Assembly (NCBI RefSeq): GCF_958439165.1
Contig: NZ_OY288119.1
Span: forward strand, 100,332 to 164,331
DNA from: an uncultured Hydrogenophaga sp.
GTDB lineage: Bacteria > Pseudomonadota > Gammaproteobacteria > Burkholderiales > Burkholderiaceae_C
Direction: 5' to 3'
Length of the DNA: 64,000 bases
Notes under the pieces: model-generated
Told to the model about the DNA's origin: nothing
The model's database searches: none
What the model saw: the letters and a program-made list of their open reading frames with translations, nothing else
Shown: in pieces, positions 32,004-40,458 of the stretch
Layout of the letters: each line of letters begins with the position of its first letter
How positions within the stretch are numbered: position 1 is the stretch's first letter
Program-made: the position numbers and the translations under genes

Positions 32004-32481
32004 GTTGGCTCCCTTTGAGGCCGCGCAGGATACGCACCGCCGGTGCGGTCAATCGAAGGAAAAGCGCCAGGAACAGGCGTCTTCCACATTCCACGATGTA
32101 TAGCGGGTTGACTTGCTGAATCGAGGTCTTCGCCTGGGCCTCGCCAGAGGGAAAACCAGCGGCCAGGGCCACCACCGCCAGCACTGAAAAAACGCCAGCA
32201 GCGGCCGCCTGCTGAAGCCTGACCGCCACCGAATGCCAGAGGGCCTTCGCTTCGGCCGACGTCGCCCGTTGTTCCTCAACTTCGGCCAGGACAACCGCCG
32301 GGTCGTCGCCGGTCAGCTCGCACAGCTTCGCAATTACCCGAGCGTCCGGAAGGGTCATTCCATGCCGGTAAGAGGCAAGCGACCGATGGGAAATACCCAT
32401 CACAAGAGCCAACTTGTAGTCGCTGGACAACCTGTGCATATCTTTCGCTTTGTCGATCAGGGCGGGGACGTTAGCGGCCAT
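31969..32481 (-). CDS. Phage HTH repressor, full 170-aa form reading across attM
   Basis: The first 130 residues are the same as the copy-1 repressor (HTH about 23-47, membrane helix about 92-110). After the core-encoded LYIV, reading continues into phage DNA, adding about 40 residues (ECGRRLFLALFLRLTAP...). That tail adds a second hydrophobic or amphipathic stretch and a basic end. The stop at 31969 lies 35 bp inside the second regulator gene, so the two overlap and are probably co-translated. This is the form made by the circular phage genome. Confidence 0.75.
   Translation of the reverse strand: MAANVPALIDKAKDMHRLSSDYKLALVMGISHRSLASYRHGMTLPDARVIAKLCELTGDDPAVVLAEVEEQRATSAEAKALWHSVAVRLQQAAAAGVFSVLAVVALAAGFPSGEAQAKTSIQQVNPLYIVECGRRLFLALFLRLTAPAVRILRGLKGSQHDPRAASTAAA
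32033..32047. promoter_or_regulatory. Palindrome upstream of second regulator, copy 1
   Basis: CGCACC-GCC-GGTGCG is a perfect 6-bp inverted repeat 30 bp before the start of the minus-strand HTH gene. It is a candidate operator for that regulator. It falls inside the tail of the 170-aa repressor reading frame. Confidence 0.45.
32086..32113. other. attM: phage-phage junction (equals circular attP)
   Basis: Left arm ACATTCCACGA and core TGTATA (32097-32102) are followed by phage right arm GCGGGTTGACT. Both arms are phage sequence, so this is the attachment site of the circular genome. It encodes part of the repressor. Confidence 0.8.
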
Positions 32482-32489
32482 GTGGATAA
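32481..32489 (-). promoter_or_regulatory. DnaA box at the repressor start, copy 2
   Basis: TTATCCACA on the minus strand over the start codon of the full-length repressor, as in copy 1. Confidence 0.4.
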
Positions 32490-32564
32490 CCTGCTTTCTG
32501 GTGACGGTTTGGGGGCCTGGTGAAGTGCCAGTAACGGTAAGGGTACGTCTGTACTGTTAACCGT

Positions 32565-32617
32565 TGCCACATTGCATGGGGTTGCCATGTGGCACGGGTT
32601 TGCCATAGAGTCGGCCC
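32565..32617. promoter_or_regulatory. Early operator region, copy 2, with two G-to-T changes
   Basis: The same three 18-bp repeats as in copy 1, but the first palindrome reads TGCCACATTGCA (change at 32573) and the base before the third TTGCCA is T (32599). The first change breaks the inverted symmetry. The middle palindrome TGCCATGTGGCA (32583-32594) is intact. Confidence 0.65.
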
Positions 32618-32709
32618 GCGCCGGGTCGGTTGTCTTCCTTCCCCCCACCTTCTGGACCGATGCCGGCGCACCTTAAAGGGCAGAGGGGCGGGGGGCGAAG
32701 GTGGGAACC

Positions 32710-32931
32710 ATGACCAGTTTCAAGGTCGCCAAGATCGACGACGCGCACGGCGTCGGCGGCATGGCCGTTGACGTGGTGGGCAACGACAAAGGCCCGTTCG
32801 GCGTGACGCTGTCGCACATTGCGGGCGGCTTCGCCATGCACATGCACTTCACACCGGACCAGTCGCGCCGGCTGCGCGCCGCGCTGGAAGACGCCGAAGC
32901 AAAGGCCGAAATCCTCACGGCGGCGATCTGA
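32710..32931 (+). CDS. Phage early protein, 73 aa (copy 2)
   Basis: Same product as the gene at 21487. Here it lies downstream of the altered operator, so if the repeats bind repressor, expression of this early operon may escape control more readily than in copy 1. Confidence 0.65.
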   Translation: MTSFKVAKIDDAHGVGGMAVDVVGNDKGPFGVTLSHIAGGFAMHMHFTPDQSRRLRAALEDAEAKAEILTAAI

Positions 32932-32933
32932 CC

Positions 32934-33251
32934 ATGCGAAGCACCATCAAGCTGGGCGCGGGCCGCGCCATCGTCGTGCAGCCGCAGGGGGAGGGCGTCC
33001 GGTTCGACCTGACCTTCGCGGGCGTGGTGGTCGGCGGCGACGTGCTGACCCCGGACCAGTGCGGCGCGCTGGTGTTCTCCATCGAGCAGGCGGCAGAGGC
33101 CGCCGGCATCGCGCAGGACCGCATGCGGGCCAGCGAGGGCACCGCCAGCGCGCAGCGGATCAACCGGACCGCGCCGACGTGCCCGGCCGGCGACGTGGCG
33201 CTGTGCCAGGGCGGCAGCGCATGCCGGGGCGTGTGCCTGGGGCAGTCATGA
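32934..33251 (+). CDS. Phage early protein with four-Cys tail, 105 aa (copy 2)
   Basis: Same product as the gene at 21711: beta-rich first half and a cysteine-rich end (TCPAGD, ACRGVC). Confidence 0.65.
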   Translation: MRSTIKLGAGRAIVVQPQGEGVRFDLTFAGVVVGGDVLTPDQCGALVFSIEQAAEAAGIAQDRMRASEGTASAQRINRTAPTCPAGDVALCQGGSACRGVCLGQS

Positions 33252-33418
33252 ACGCATGGCGCCTGTCACCTGTAGGGGTACTGATACCGGTACAGCACAA
33301 GCCCACCGCGCCGGCATGGCCGCGCCCGGTGGGCTGGGACAACCTGCCGGCCGAAATCCGGGCCGCCTGGGATGACAAGTGGCGGCGGCTGGTGGCGCAG
33401 CAGAAGGCGGCGCGGTGA
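33248..33418 (+). CDS. Small phage protein, 56 aa (copy 2)
   Basis: Counterpart of 22025-22195, with start and stop overlapping both neighbours. Confidence 0.55.
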   Translation: MNAWRLSPVGVLIPVQHKPTAPAWPRPVGWDNLPAEIRAAWDDKWRRLVAQQKAAR

Positions 33419-33528
33419 ACCCGTTCACGTTCGTCGTCTTCGTCTACCTGCTGGCGGTGATCGGCGCGCATTGGTGGTTGTGGGTCATGCTGGCGGTGGC
33501 AGTTGTGTACGAGGCCACCAGACCATGA
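33415..33528 (+). CDS. Small phage membrane protein, 37 aa (copy 2)
   Basis: GTG-started single hydrophobic helix, coupled to the replication gene by ATGA. Counterpart of 22192-22305. Confidence 0.5.
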   Translation: MNPFTFVVFVYLLAVIGAHWWLWVMLAVAVVYEATRP

Positions 33529-35609
33529 CCGGACCAGACCGCCCATATTGGGCCGGCCTTCGGCTGGCAGCCCTGCCGCAGCGCTGGGCCGACCGCATGG
33601 TCGCGAAGTGGCGCAAGCACGTCGAGGCGCTGCAGAAGAAGGGCACCACGCACGGCGCGGCCGATATGTGGCTGAGTCGGCGCCTGTCCGAACTGGAAGC
33701 CGGCCTGCGCGCCGGCATCAAACCCAGCATGGGCGATTCCGACCTGTGCGCGCTGGCGAAGCAGGAGGCCCGCGATCACGCCGACCTGCAGGCCGGGGTC
33801 GAGGGCGAATACCGGAACCGCTGGGCACACATGCCGGCCGAAATGCTGGCCCGGTGCATCGCCTGGAAGAAGCGCCAGACGGCCCGCACGGTGATGGTCG
33901 GGCGCGGGCTGCTGGATATGTGGCCCGATGGCCCGACCATGACCGACGCCGGGCGCCTGGGCCGCCTGCGCGATGAAACCTTCTGGCGCCGGGTCTTCCG
34001 GCGGGTGCATGCCCGAACCATTGAGCGCTGCGCCATCGCCCTGGGCCTGGTGCATGCCCGGGCCGACTGCTACGCGTCGGCAGAGTCGCGCCGGGTGCAT
34101 GCGGAGCGACAGCGGGCGAATGCCGCCATGCTGGCCCACACGCTGGCGGTGAACGAGCACGGCCAGGAAATGACGCTGGCGGCCGTCGCCGAAAAGTCCG
34201 TCGCCAATCCGACCATCCGGCGCGGCGAACTCATGACCCGGGTGGCCGGTTTTGAGGCATGCGCCGACGCGCTGGGCCACGTCAAGCGCTGGGCCGTCAT
34301 CACCTGTCCGAGCCGCATGCACAAGTTCACCCACCTGGACGGCGGCAAGGTGGTCGAGAACCGGAAATACGACGGCACCCAGCCGCGCGAGGCGCAGGCG
34401 TATCTCGCCGGCCAGTGGCGCCGCCTGTGCGCGCATTGGGAGCGCGAGGGCCTGCGCGTCTACGGCTTCCGCACGACGGAGCCGCACCACGACGCTACAC
34501 CCCACTGGAATGTGCTGTGCTTCTTCGCGCCGATGACTGAGCGGGTCGAGCTGAAGAAGGTCTGCAAGCTGCCGACCGATGCGGTGCCGGTCTTCGATGC
34601 CGGCCTGAAGCGCTACTTCCTGGACAACGACAGCCCGACCGAACCGGGGGCGGCAGAGCGCCGGGTCAAGATCAAGGCGATAGACCCGGAGCAGGGCAGC
34701 GCGGCCGGCTACATCGCAAAGTACATCGCCAAGGGGGTGGACGGCTTCAAGCTGGAAACCGACCTGTACGGCAACCCGATAGTCGAGGCCACCGACGCCG
34801 TGGTGACCTGGGCGCGGGTGTGGGGCATCCGGCAATTCCAGCAGATCGGCGGGCCGCCTGTGACCGTCTGGCGCGAACTGCGCCGGCTGCACCCGGACCA
34901 CATGGAAGACCGCGACCAGACCGCCGACCATCTGGCCGCAGCGGTGCGCGCCGTCAATCTGCAACTGGTGGAGCCGGGGGAGCGAAAGGCCCTCGCGTGG
35001 CAGCGCTACACCATGGCGCAGGGCGGCCCGACGTGCCGCAGGGCAGCGCAACGGGTCAAGCTGTACCGGGTCGAGCGCGATGCCTGCAACCGTTACGGGG
35101 AGCCGGCAGCGGCCCGCGTGGTGGGTGTGCTGGGTCTGGGGTCTGTACCGGCACCCGTACCGGCCCACATTGCGGCCATGGGCAAGGGCGGCACCTTCCG
35201 GCGGCCGGCGCAGACCGTCATCGAGGCAGAGCGCTGCGAATGGCTGATCGTCAGCAAGGGCGACAGCCTGGACGCCATCGAGAACCACTGCGAGAGGCTG
35301 CAGGGCCTCATCCACGCCATGGACGCCAGGGACGCGGCAGCGACGGCCGCGCGCATCGAGCGCATCCAGCAACGAAACGAGGTCGAGGCGCGGCTGCGCG
35401 AAGCGCTGCCGCCTTGGACCCGTGTCAATAACTGCACGGCGACACCAACGCTGGACACGTTGGACCGCCGGCACATGGACACCGGCCCGCGAATGTTCGG
35501 GCCGCTGAACCGATACCGACGCAAGGTCGGCCGGTTCTTCAACTGGCAACAGAGGGCCGGGGGGCCATCAATCGAAGGGGTAGGCGATGAATCACTTGCG
35601 GGTACATGA
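33525..35609 (+). CDS. Rolling-circle replication initiator, gpA/P12-like (copy 2)
   Basis: Same 694-aa product as at 22302, including the HWN variant of motif 2 and the Y396/Y400 pair. Because the variant is present in both copies, it is not a late mutation of one copy. With two replication genes and two origins in tandem, one round of rolling-circle copying could release a unit genome without excision. Confidence 0.92.
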   Translation: MTGPDRPYWAGLRLAALPQRWADRMVAKWRKHVEALQKKGTTHGAADMWLSRRLSELEAGLRAGIKPSMGDSDLCALAKQEARDHADLQAGVEGEYRNRWAHMPAEMLARCIAWKKRQTARTVMVGRGLLDMWPDGPTMTDAGRLGRLRDETFWRRVFRRVHARTIERCAIALGLVHARADCYASAESRRVHAERQRANAAMLAHTLAVNEHGQEMTLAAVAEKSVANPTIRRGELMTRVAGFEACADALGHVKRWAVITCPSRMHKFTHLDGGKVVENRKYDGTQPREAQAYLAGQWRRLCAHWEREGLRVYGFRTTEPHHDATPHWNVLCFFAPMTERVELKKVCKLPTDAVPVFDAGLKRYFLDNDSPTEPGAAERRVKIKAIDPEQGSAAGYIAKYIAKGVDGFKLETDLYGNPIVEATDAVVTWARVWGIRQFQQIGGPPVTVWRELRRLHPDHMEDRDQTADHLAAAVRAVNLQLVEPGERKALAWQRYTMAQGGPTCRRAAQRVKLYRVERDACNRYGEPAAARVVGVLGLGSVPAPVPAHIAAMGKGGTFRRPAQTVIEAERCEWLIVSKGDSLDAIENHCERLQGLIHAMDARDAAATAARIERIQQRNEVEARLREALPPWTRVNNCTATPTLDTLDRRHMDTGPRMFGPLNRYRRKVGRFFNWQQRAGGPSIEGVGDESLAGT

Positions 35610-35781
35610 CCGCGCGGCAGTGAAGGCCGGGGCGTATGCGTCCATGGTCGGCACCGTAACGGCGGTGAAAGAGGGCGCGGGCGGGGTGCGGGTGCAACTT
35701 CACATCCAGGGCGTGAAGGACGGCCAGGCCGTGAACGTGGTGCGGTGGTTCGCAACCCGTGAAGTCGAGGCCCGGGCATGA
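35587..35781 (+). CDS. Small beta-barrel-like phage protein, 64 aa (copy 2)
   Basis: Counterpart of 24364-24558, overlapping the replication gene end by 23 bp. Confidence 0.6.
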   Translation: MNHLRVHDRAAVKAGAYASMVGTVTAVKEGAGGVRVQLHIQGVKDGQAVNVVRWFATREVEARA

Positions 35782-36128
35782 CGACGCGCCAGGTATTGGG
35801 GCACATCGACTGCCCGACGTGCGGCACGGCCGGCGGGGTGCGGATCACCCACGACAAGAACGGGGAGCCGTTCGGCTACTGCGAGGCGAAGTGCCACCAG
35901 CAAATCCGGATCGGCGGCGACTCCTACCGGGTCGGCCTGTTCCTGCAGCGCTACCCGTGGGCGGCCAGCAAGCCCGAACCGGCAGCACCTGCAGTGGCAC
36001 CGGTCAGCAAGCCGGCCGCACCAGCCGCGAAGGCTGCCACCACCACGCCGGCCGCTGCGCCGGCACCGTCGAAACCTGCCCGGCGCTCCCCGATGGAAGA
36101 CGCGCTGGGCTTCCTGGGCATGAAGTGA
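35778..36128 (+). CDS. Zinc-finger phage protein, 116 aa (copy 2)
   Basis: Counterpart of 24555-24905, with the CPTCG and YCEAKC pairs kept. Confidence 0.65.
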   Translation: MTTRQVLGHIDCPTCGTAGGVRITHDKNGEPFGYCEAKCHQQIRIGGDSYRVGLFLQRYPWAASKPEPAAPAVAPVSKPAAPAAKAATTTPAAAPAPSKPARRSPMEDALGFLGMK

Positions 36129-36748
36129 TGACCACCACCACCAAACCGAGAAAGACGGCCACCGCGCGGGCCGTCGAAGAAGTCACCAGCCAGGCGGCCA
36201 CCCAGCAGGCCAGCGACGCGGCCGATCAGCCGGCCGGCCAGGACGACACGGCAGCGGAAGAAGCCGCCCACCTGCAGCGCCTGCAGCAGACGGCAGCGGA
36301 GGAAGAACCGACCGGCGGGCCGCATCTGGTGGACACGGCAGCGGAGCCGACGCCGACCGTGAACCTGGAAGCGGAACTGGCAGCGCTCACGAAAGTGGCC
36401 GTCGCCATGCTGGGGCCGATGTTCCCCAGCTTGCGGGAGGTCTACACCCCGGAGAACATCGAGGCTGCCGCCAGCGTGGCCGCGCCGCTGTGCCGCAAGC
36501 ATGGCTGGCTGCAGAACGGCATCGGCGGAAAGTACGCGGAGGAAATCGCAGCCGCTGCAGTGCTGGCGCCGCTGGCCTACGCCACCGTCAAGGGAGTGCA
36601 GAAGGACATGGCAGAAGCGCAGCGCCGCAAGGCCGGGACGACTGCTGATGCACCGCTGCCCGACCTGTCGGCACCCGTGCCCGAAGCGCCGGCATCGCCG
36701 AAGACGGTCACATTCGGCGCACCCGTGCCGGTCGAGGCTGCAGCATGA
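36128..36748 (+). CDS. Phage protein of unknown function, 206 aa (copy 2)
   Basis: Counterpart of 24905-25525: acidic low-complexity head, helical centre, Pro-Ala tail. Confidence 0.65.
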   Translation: MTTTTKPRKTATARAVEEVTSQAATQQASDAADQPAGQDDTAAEEAAHLQRLQQTAAEEEPTGGPHLVDTAAEPTPTVNLEAELAALTKVAVAMLGPMFPSLREVYTPENIEAAASVAAPLCRKHGWLQNGIGGKYAEEIAAAAVLAPLAYATVKGVQKDMAEAQRRKAGTTADAPLPDLSAPVPEAPASPKTVTFGAPVPVEAAA

Positions 36749-37353
36749 AGACCGACGACGGTCTGCTGTACGTCATCGCCGGGGCATCGAGGTCGGGGAA
36801 GACCGCCTGGTGTGTGCGTGAGGTGAGGCGCACACCCCGGGCGATGGCATGGGACCCGGAAGCGCAGTGGTGCGACCTGCCGGGATGGCGCAAGGTGACG
36901 ACGCGCGCCGACCTGATGAAGTGGGCGCAGCACCCGGGGCCGATGAAGATCGCCTTCGTGCCAGGGTCGGACCTGAAGGGCGACTTCGACTTCTGGTGTG
37001 ATGCGGTGATGTTCGCCGGCCGCTACCGGGGGCCGCTGGCGGCCGTGGCCGAAGAACTGGCCGACGTGACGACACCCAGCAAGGCGCCCGGCGCCTGGGG
37101 CATCCTGCTGCGCCGGGGCCTCAAGCGCGGAATCAGCATCTACGCCATTTCCCAGCGCTGGGCGGAAGCCGACAAAACCGCCATCGGCAACGCTTCGCAG
37201 TACGTCTGTTTCGCCATGCGTGGCGACGATGTTGCATACATGGCACGAAAAACCCGAATTCCTGAAGCCGATCTGGCGAAGCTGCAGGCCCTGGAATGGG
37301 TGGCGGTGAACGCTTACGGTAACCGTATCGGAGGCGGCCGGCTTCGCTTCTGA
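36745..37353 (+). CDS. Phage packaging ATPase, A32/P9-like (copy 2)
   Basis: Counterpart of 25522-26130, with Walker A GASRSGKT and Walker B in LAAVAEELAD unchanged, so this copy also looks functional. Confidence 0.85.
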   Translation: MKTDDGLLYVIAGASRSGKTAWCVREVRRTPRAMAWDPEAQWCDLPGWRKVTTRADLMKWAQHPGPMKIAFVPGSDLKGDFDFWCDAVMFAGRYRGPLAAVAEELADVTTPSKAPGAWGILLRRGLKRGISIYAISQRWAEADKTAIGNASQYVCFAMRGDDVAYMARKTRIPEADLAKLQALEWVAVNAYGNRIGGGRLRF

Positions 37354-37385
37354 GCATCGCAGGGGCCGGGTACTCTGTACCCGTT

Positions 37386-37412
37386 ACCGGGCCTTCGCGC
37401 CCGGTTTTTTTT
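37386..37412 (+). terminator. Terminator between packaging and capsid blocks, copy 2
   Basis: Same hairpin and T-run as at 26163. Confidence 0.85.
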
Positions 37413-37492
37413 CGCCTGGAATCAGGGCCTACGGCATCGCCACCACATGGGCGGGCCGCCTACCCATGTGCAACTGTTCCAAGGTGGAAACC
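37413..37492 (+). promoter_or_regulatory. Probable late promoter region, copy 2
   Basis: Same 80 bp as at 26190, with the CATGGG / CCCATG inverted repeat at 37446-37468. Confidence 0.4.
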
Positions 37493-37651
37493 ATGAACCT
37501 GTCTCAAGAGAACCTGATGAAAGTGGGCATCGCCCTCGGCATCGTTTACGCGGCCTGGAAGTTCGGCCCGGCCTGGGCGAAAGCCGGCGCGCTGGGTGTC
37601 GGCGCCGTCGTCGTCGCCAAGCAGGTGCCGTACGTCAAAGACGTGCTGTAA
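37493..37651 (+). CDS. Small virion membrane protein candidate, 52 aa (copy 2)
   Basis: Counterpart of 26270-26428. Confidence 0.6.
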   Translation: MNLSQENLMKVGIALGIVYAAWKFGPAWAKAGALGVGAVVVAKQVPYVKDVL

Positions 37652-37689
37652 GCCCTCGGCCGCAACCACAACCGCAAGAGGGACGCACC

Positions 37690-38520
37690 ATGTCTGTCGG
37701 AAAAATTCAACGCTACGGCCTGCCGTTCTCCAACGTCGTGCCCACCGGACCGGCCACCAACCAGGTGACCCCGGGCCGCACCCTGGAGGTGCTGCGCCTT
37801 CGCCTGGGTGGCACCACCCTGACCAAAGCGATGATTCCGTCGCTGAAGCTCAAGGCCAACGGCAAGGTCATCATCGAAGGCAGCGGCGCCCAACTGGACG
37901 CGATCAACGCTTACCGGGGCGAGGCCACGAACGCGGCCTTCCTGGACGTGCAGTTCGCCGATTACGTCATGCTGTCGGAACTCGACCGCATGGTGGGCGC
38001 CTTCGATACCTCGCTCGGTATCGGCAACATCACCACCGAAGTGAACATCGCGGGCGCCACCGCGCCGACGCTGACCCCGATCCTGGTCGAGAGCGCGCAG
38101 CAGAAGGACAAAACCGGCGTGGCCGCACCCTTCGCGCCGCTGATCTCGAAAATCCTGTCGTACCCGTTCAGCGTGGCAACCGGCGGCAAGCTGCCGGTGA
38201 ACCTGCCTTTCGGGGCGCAGTCGGGCAGCGTCATCAAGCGCATGCACTTCTTCCACACCGGCACCATGACCGGTATCGAGGTGAAGGAAGACGGCCTGGT
38301 GGTGCATGAGTCGGTGACCGCCGAAAACACCTTCGACCAGCAGAAGGCCGGCCGTGTGCCGCAGGCCAACTGCTACACCGTCGATTTCGTGCTCGACGGC
38401 AACATCAAGAAGGCGCTCGACACCCGGACGGCCCGCAGCCTGGAAGTGCTGCCGACCTTCTCGGCAGCCGGCAGCGGCACCGTGCTGGTCGAGTATCTCG
38501 ACCCGCTGGGCAACCTGTAA
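37690..38520 (+). CDS. Major capsid protein candidate, 276 aa (copy 2)
   Basis: Counterpart of 26467-27297 with no coding difference seen. Confidence 0.65.
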   Translation: MSVGKIQRYGLPFSNVVPTGPATNQVTPGRTLEVLRLRLGGTTLTKAMIPSLKLKANGKVIIEGSGAQLDAINAYRGEATNAAFLDVQFADYVMLSELDRMVGAFDTSLGIGNITTEVNIAGATAPTLTPILVESAQQKDKTGVAAPFAPLISKILSYPFSVATGGKLPVNLPFGAQSGSVIKRMHFFHTGTMTGIEVKEDGLVVHESVTAENTFDQQKAGRVPQANCYTVDFVLDGNIKKALDTRTARSLEVLPTFSAAGSGTVLVEYLDPLGNL

Positions 38521-38529
38521 GGGGCCGCC

Positions 38530-38766
38530 ATGTCCTGGGAACAATGGTTCCAAGACGTGGCGGGGTCGGTGGTCAAGACGGCCGCCGATGCCAAGTTCAC
38601 GCAGCCCTACGAAATCCAGCGCCTGCAACTTCAGGCCCTGGGTCAGAACGGCCTGTACTACCCCGAAGGTCGGCCGGCCACCGTCGCCGGTCCTGTGATC
38701 AGCAGCGGCACCCTGCTGCTGATCGGCGGGGCGGTGCTGGTCGCTGTGCTGCTGACCCGCGACTGA
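38530..38766 (+). CDS. Virion membrane protein candidate, 78 aa (copy 2)
   Basis: Counterpart of 27307-27543, C-terminal anchor LLIGGAVLVAVLL. Confidence 0.65.
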   Translation: MSWEQWFQDVAGSVVKTAADAKFTQPYEIQRLQLQALGQNGLYYPEGRPATVAGPVISSGTLLLIGGAVLVAVLLTRD

Positions 38767-38776
38767 GGGGGCGGCC

Positions 38777-38989
38777 GTGTCGTCTCCGACTCCTACCCCA
38801 CTTCCCAGCATCGCAGCAGGCGGCGGCGGGCCTTCGGGCGCGTCCGGCACGAACCTGGGCGGCGATTGGGTCGTGAACTTCGGCAGCGGCAACGCGGGGG
38901 CATCAAGCCTGCCGGCGTGGCTGCCGTGGGCGGCTGGTGCTGCTGCTGTCGGCCTGGTGCTGGTATGGCGAGCATCGCGCCGACGTTGA
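38777..38989 (+). CDS. Virion membrane protein candidate, 70 aa (copy 2)
   Basis: Counterpart of 27554-27766, GTG start. Confidence 0.55.
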   Translation: MSSPTPTPLPSIAAGGGGPSGASGTNLGGDWVVNFGSGNAGASSLPAWLPWAAGAAAVGLVLVWRASRRR

Positions 38990-39360
38990 CCCGTGTGCCG
39001 GCCAGCGAGGCGGCGCAAGCCTTCGCCAAGCTGGCCGACATGGACCCGACCGGGCAGCAGACGCCGCAAGGCGCGGCCAGGGCCGGCGAGTGCTTCCGCA
39101 TCGAGGGGACGCGAGGGCTGGCGCGCTGCGCTGTCAGCTTCCGCGATTCGACAGCCTGGATACACGCGGCGGTCGGGGAGGGCGAGGGCATGACCGCCGA
39201 CGCGCTGTCGATCATCGAGGCGCAGGCGCTGGTGCAGGGCTGCCGCCGGGTCGGTTTCCAGACCATCCGGCGCGGCCTGGTGCGCCGCGCGCTGCGCCTG
39301 GGCTACCGCATCACGTCCAACGTGGGCACCGGCTTTGTGCTGGTGAAACAGATTCCATGA
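38965..39360 (+). CDS. GNAT-fold-like phage protein, 131 aa (copy 2)
   Basis: Counterpart of 27742-28137. Confidence 0.55.
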   Translation: MASIAPTLTRVPASEAAQAFAKLADMDPTGQQTPQGAARAGECFRIEGTRGLARCAVSFRDSTAWIHAAVGEGEGMTADALSIIEAQALVQGCRRVGFQTIRRGLVRRALRLGYRITSNVGTGFVLVKQIP

Positions 39361-39743
39361 ACGTCTACGAACTCAAGCGGCGAAGCCTGGGCCACCACCG
39401 GCCGTGTTTCGGTGGGGATTCTTCAAGCTCGGCCAGCACCAGCGACAACCGAGTGACCGCCGGAACGGTGGGCATCAGCGGAAGCGCAAACACGGTTGCC
39501 ATTACCGATGGCGGCATCGTCGCGCGCTCCCTCGATACCGTCGATGCCATTGTCGATAAGGGCTTCACCGAACTGCTGGGCACCGCCGAAGGGCTGATCG
39601 GACGCACACAGACGCTGGTAGCCGACGCCTACGCGCAGGCCGACGCCAACAAGTCGCAAACCATCGACAACCGCACATTGATCGTGCTGGCAGTCGCAGC
39701 GGCGGCCGTGCTGATCGCCATCAACTGGAACCCCAAAAAATGA
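39357..39743 (+). CDS. Phage membrane protein with C-terminal anchor, 128 aa (copy 2)
   Basis: Counterpart of 28134-28520. Confidence 0.6.
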   Translation: MNVYELKRRSLGHHRPCFGGDSSSSASTSDNRVTAGTVGISGSANTVAITDGGIVARSLDTVDAIVDKGFTELLGTAEGLIGRTQTLVADAYAQADANKSQTIDNRTLIVLAVAAAAVLIAINWNPKK

Positions 39744-40456
39744 ACCTGCCATTTGTCATCAATCCAGGCCAGCCTTTCGAGTTCACCGAAGCGGGCGACT
39801 TCTTCCGCATCCTGTCCAGCCAGGCGCCGCTCGATGTGCGCTTCTACCTGCGCGGCAAGGAAATCGCCGAAGCGCTGCAGGTCACCGAGGGCTACGCGGA
39901 GCGCTGGCGCGGTGAAGGCTTCGACCGCCTGGTGATGACCAGCGGAACCGCGCAGACGGTCCAGTTCGTCACGCGCCTGGGCGCCGATGTGTTCTTCGAT
40001 CAATCGCCGGTCGGCGATACGGCGATCGTGTCTTCGGTGCCGCTGGCACTGGACACGCCGACCATGAACGGACTCATGCGGCCGATGGCTGCGACGACGT
40101 CTTTCGGGAACACGTCAGCGATGACAAACAACGTGCCGCAAGTGGTGTTCTCACCGGCCGCCAATGTCAATGGCGCCATCATCTTGACGGCTGGGGCATC
40201 GGTGAACAACGGAGCGACGGGAATGGTCGATACCGTACTGATCGGGAAATCGTCCCCGCCTGCATCGATCATCGACGGCGACATCTACATGGGCACCACG
40301 CCGACCGCGAACAACGGGTCGGGCGTCAACTGCGCCGGGGGCCAGCTACAGCACCCCCAGTTCGTGCCAGCAGGGATGGGCCTGTATTTCATCTCAAACG
40401 GCGCCGTCGTGGCCGCGTCTGGCGCGTGGCGCGCCTGCCGTTATCGGCTGCTCTGA
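39740..40456 (+). CDS. Spike/vertex protein candidate, 238 aa (copy 2)
   Basis: Counterpart of 28517-29233. No difference is seen even in this normally fast-changing gene type, which argues for a very recent common origin of the two copies. Confidence 0.45.
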   Translation: MNLPFVINPGQPFEFTEAGDFFRILSSQAPLDVRFYLRGKEIAEALQVTEGYAERWRGEGFDRLVMTSGTAQTVQFVTRLGADVFFDQSPVGDTAIVSSVPLALDTPTMNGLMRPMAATTSFGNTSAMTNNVPQVVFSPAANVNGAIILTAGASVNNGATGMVDTVLIGKSSPPASIIDGDIYMGTTPTANNGSGVNCAGGQLQHPQFVPAGMGLYFISNGAVVAASGAWRACRYRLL

Positions 40457-40458
40457 CC

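Larger units (their letters stand above)
20874..32096. mobile_element. PM2/corticovirus-like prophage, copy 1 (11,223 bp)
   Basis: First unit of a perfect tandem. It carries regulator, replication, packaging, capsid-candidate, membrane, lysis and basic-protein genes, but no integrase, terminase, portal or tail gene. The combination of a two-tyrosine HUH replication protein, an A32-type ATPase directly before a capsid-sized beta-rich protein, many one-pass membrane proteins and a genome near 11 kb fits PM2-type tailless membrane phages (PM2 itself is about 10 kb). The ends are the dif-like core, so host XerC/XerD probably integrate it. Family placement is inference from gene order and motifs, not from alignment. 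Confidence 0.8.
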
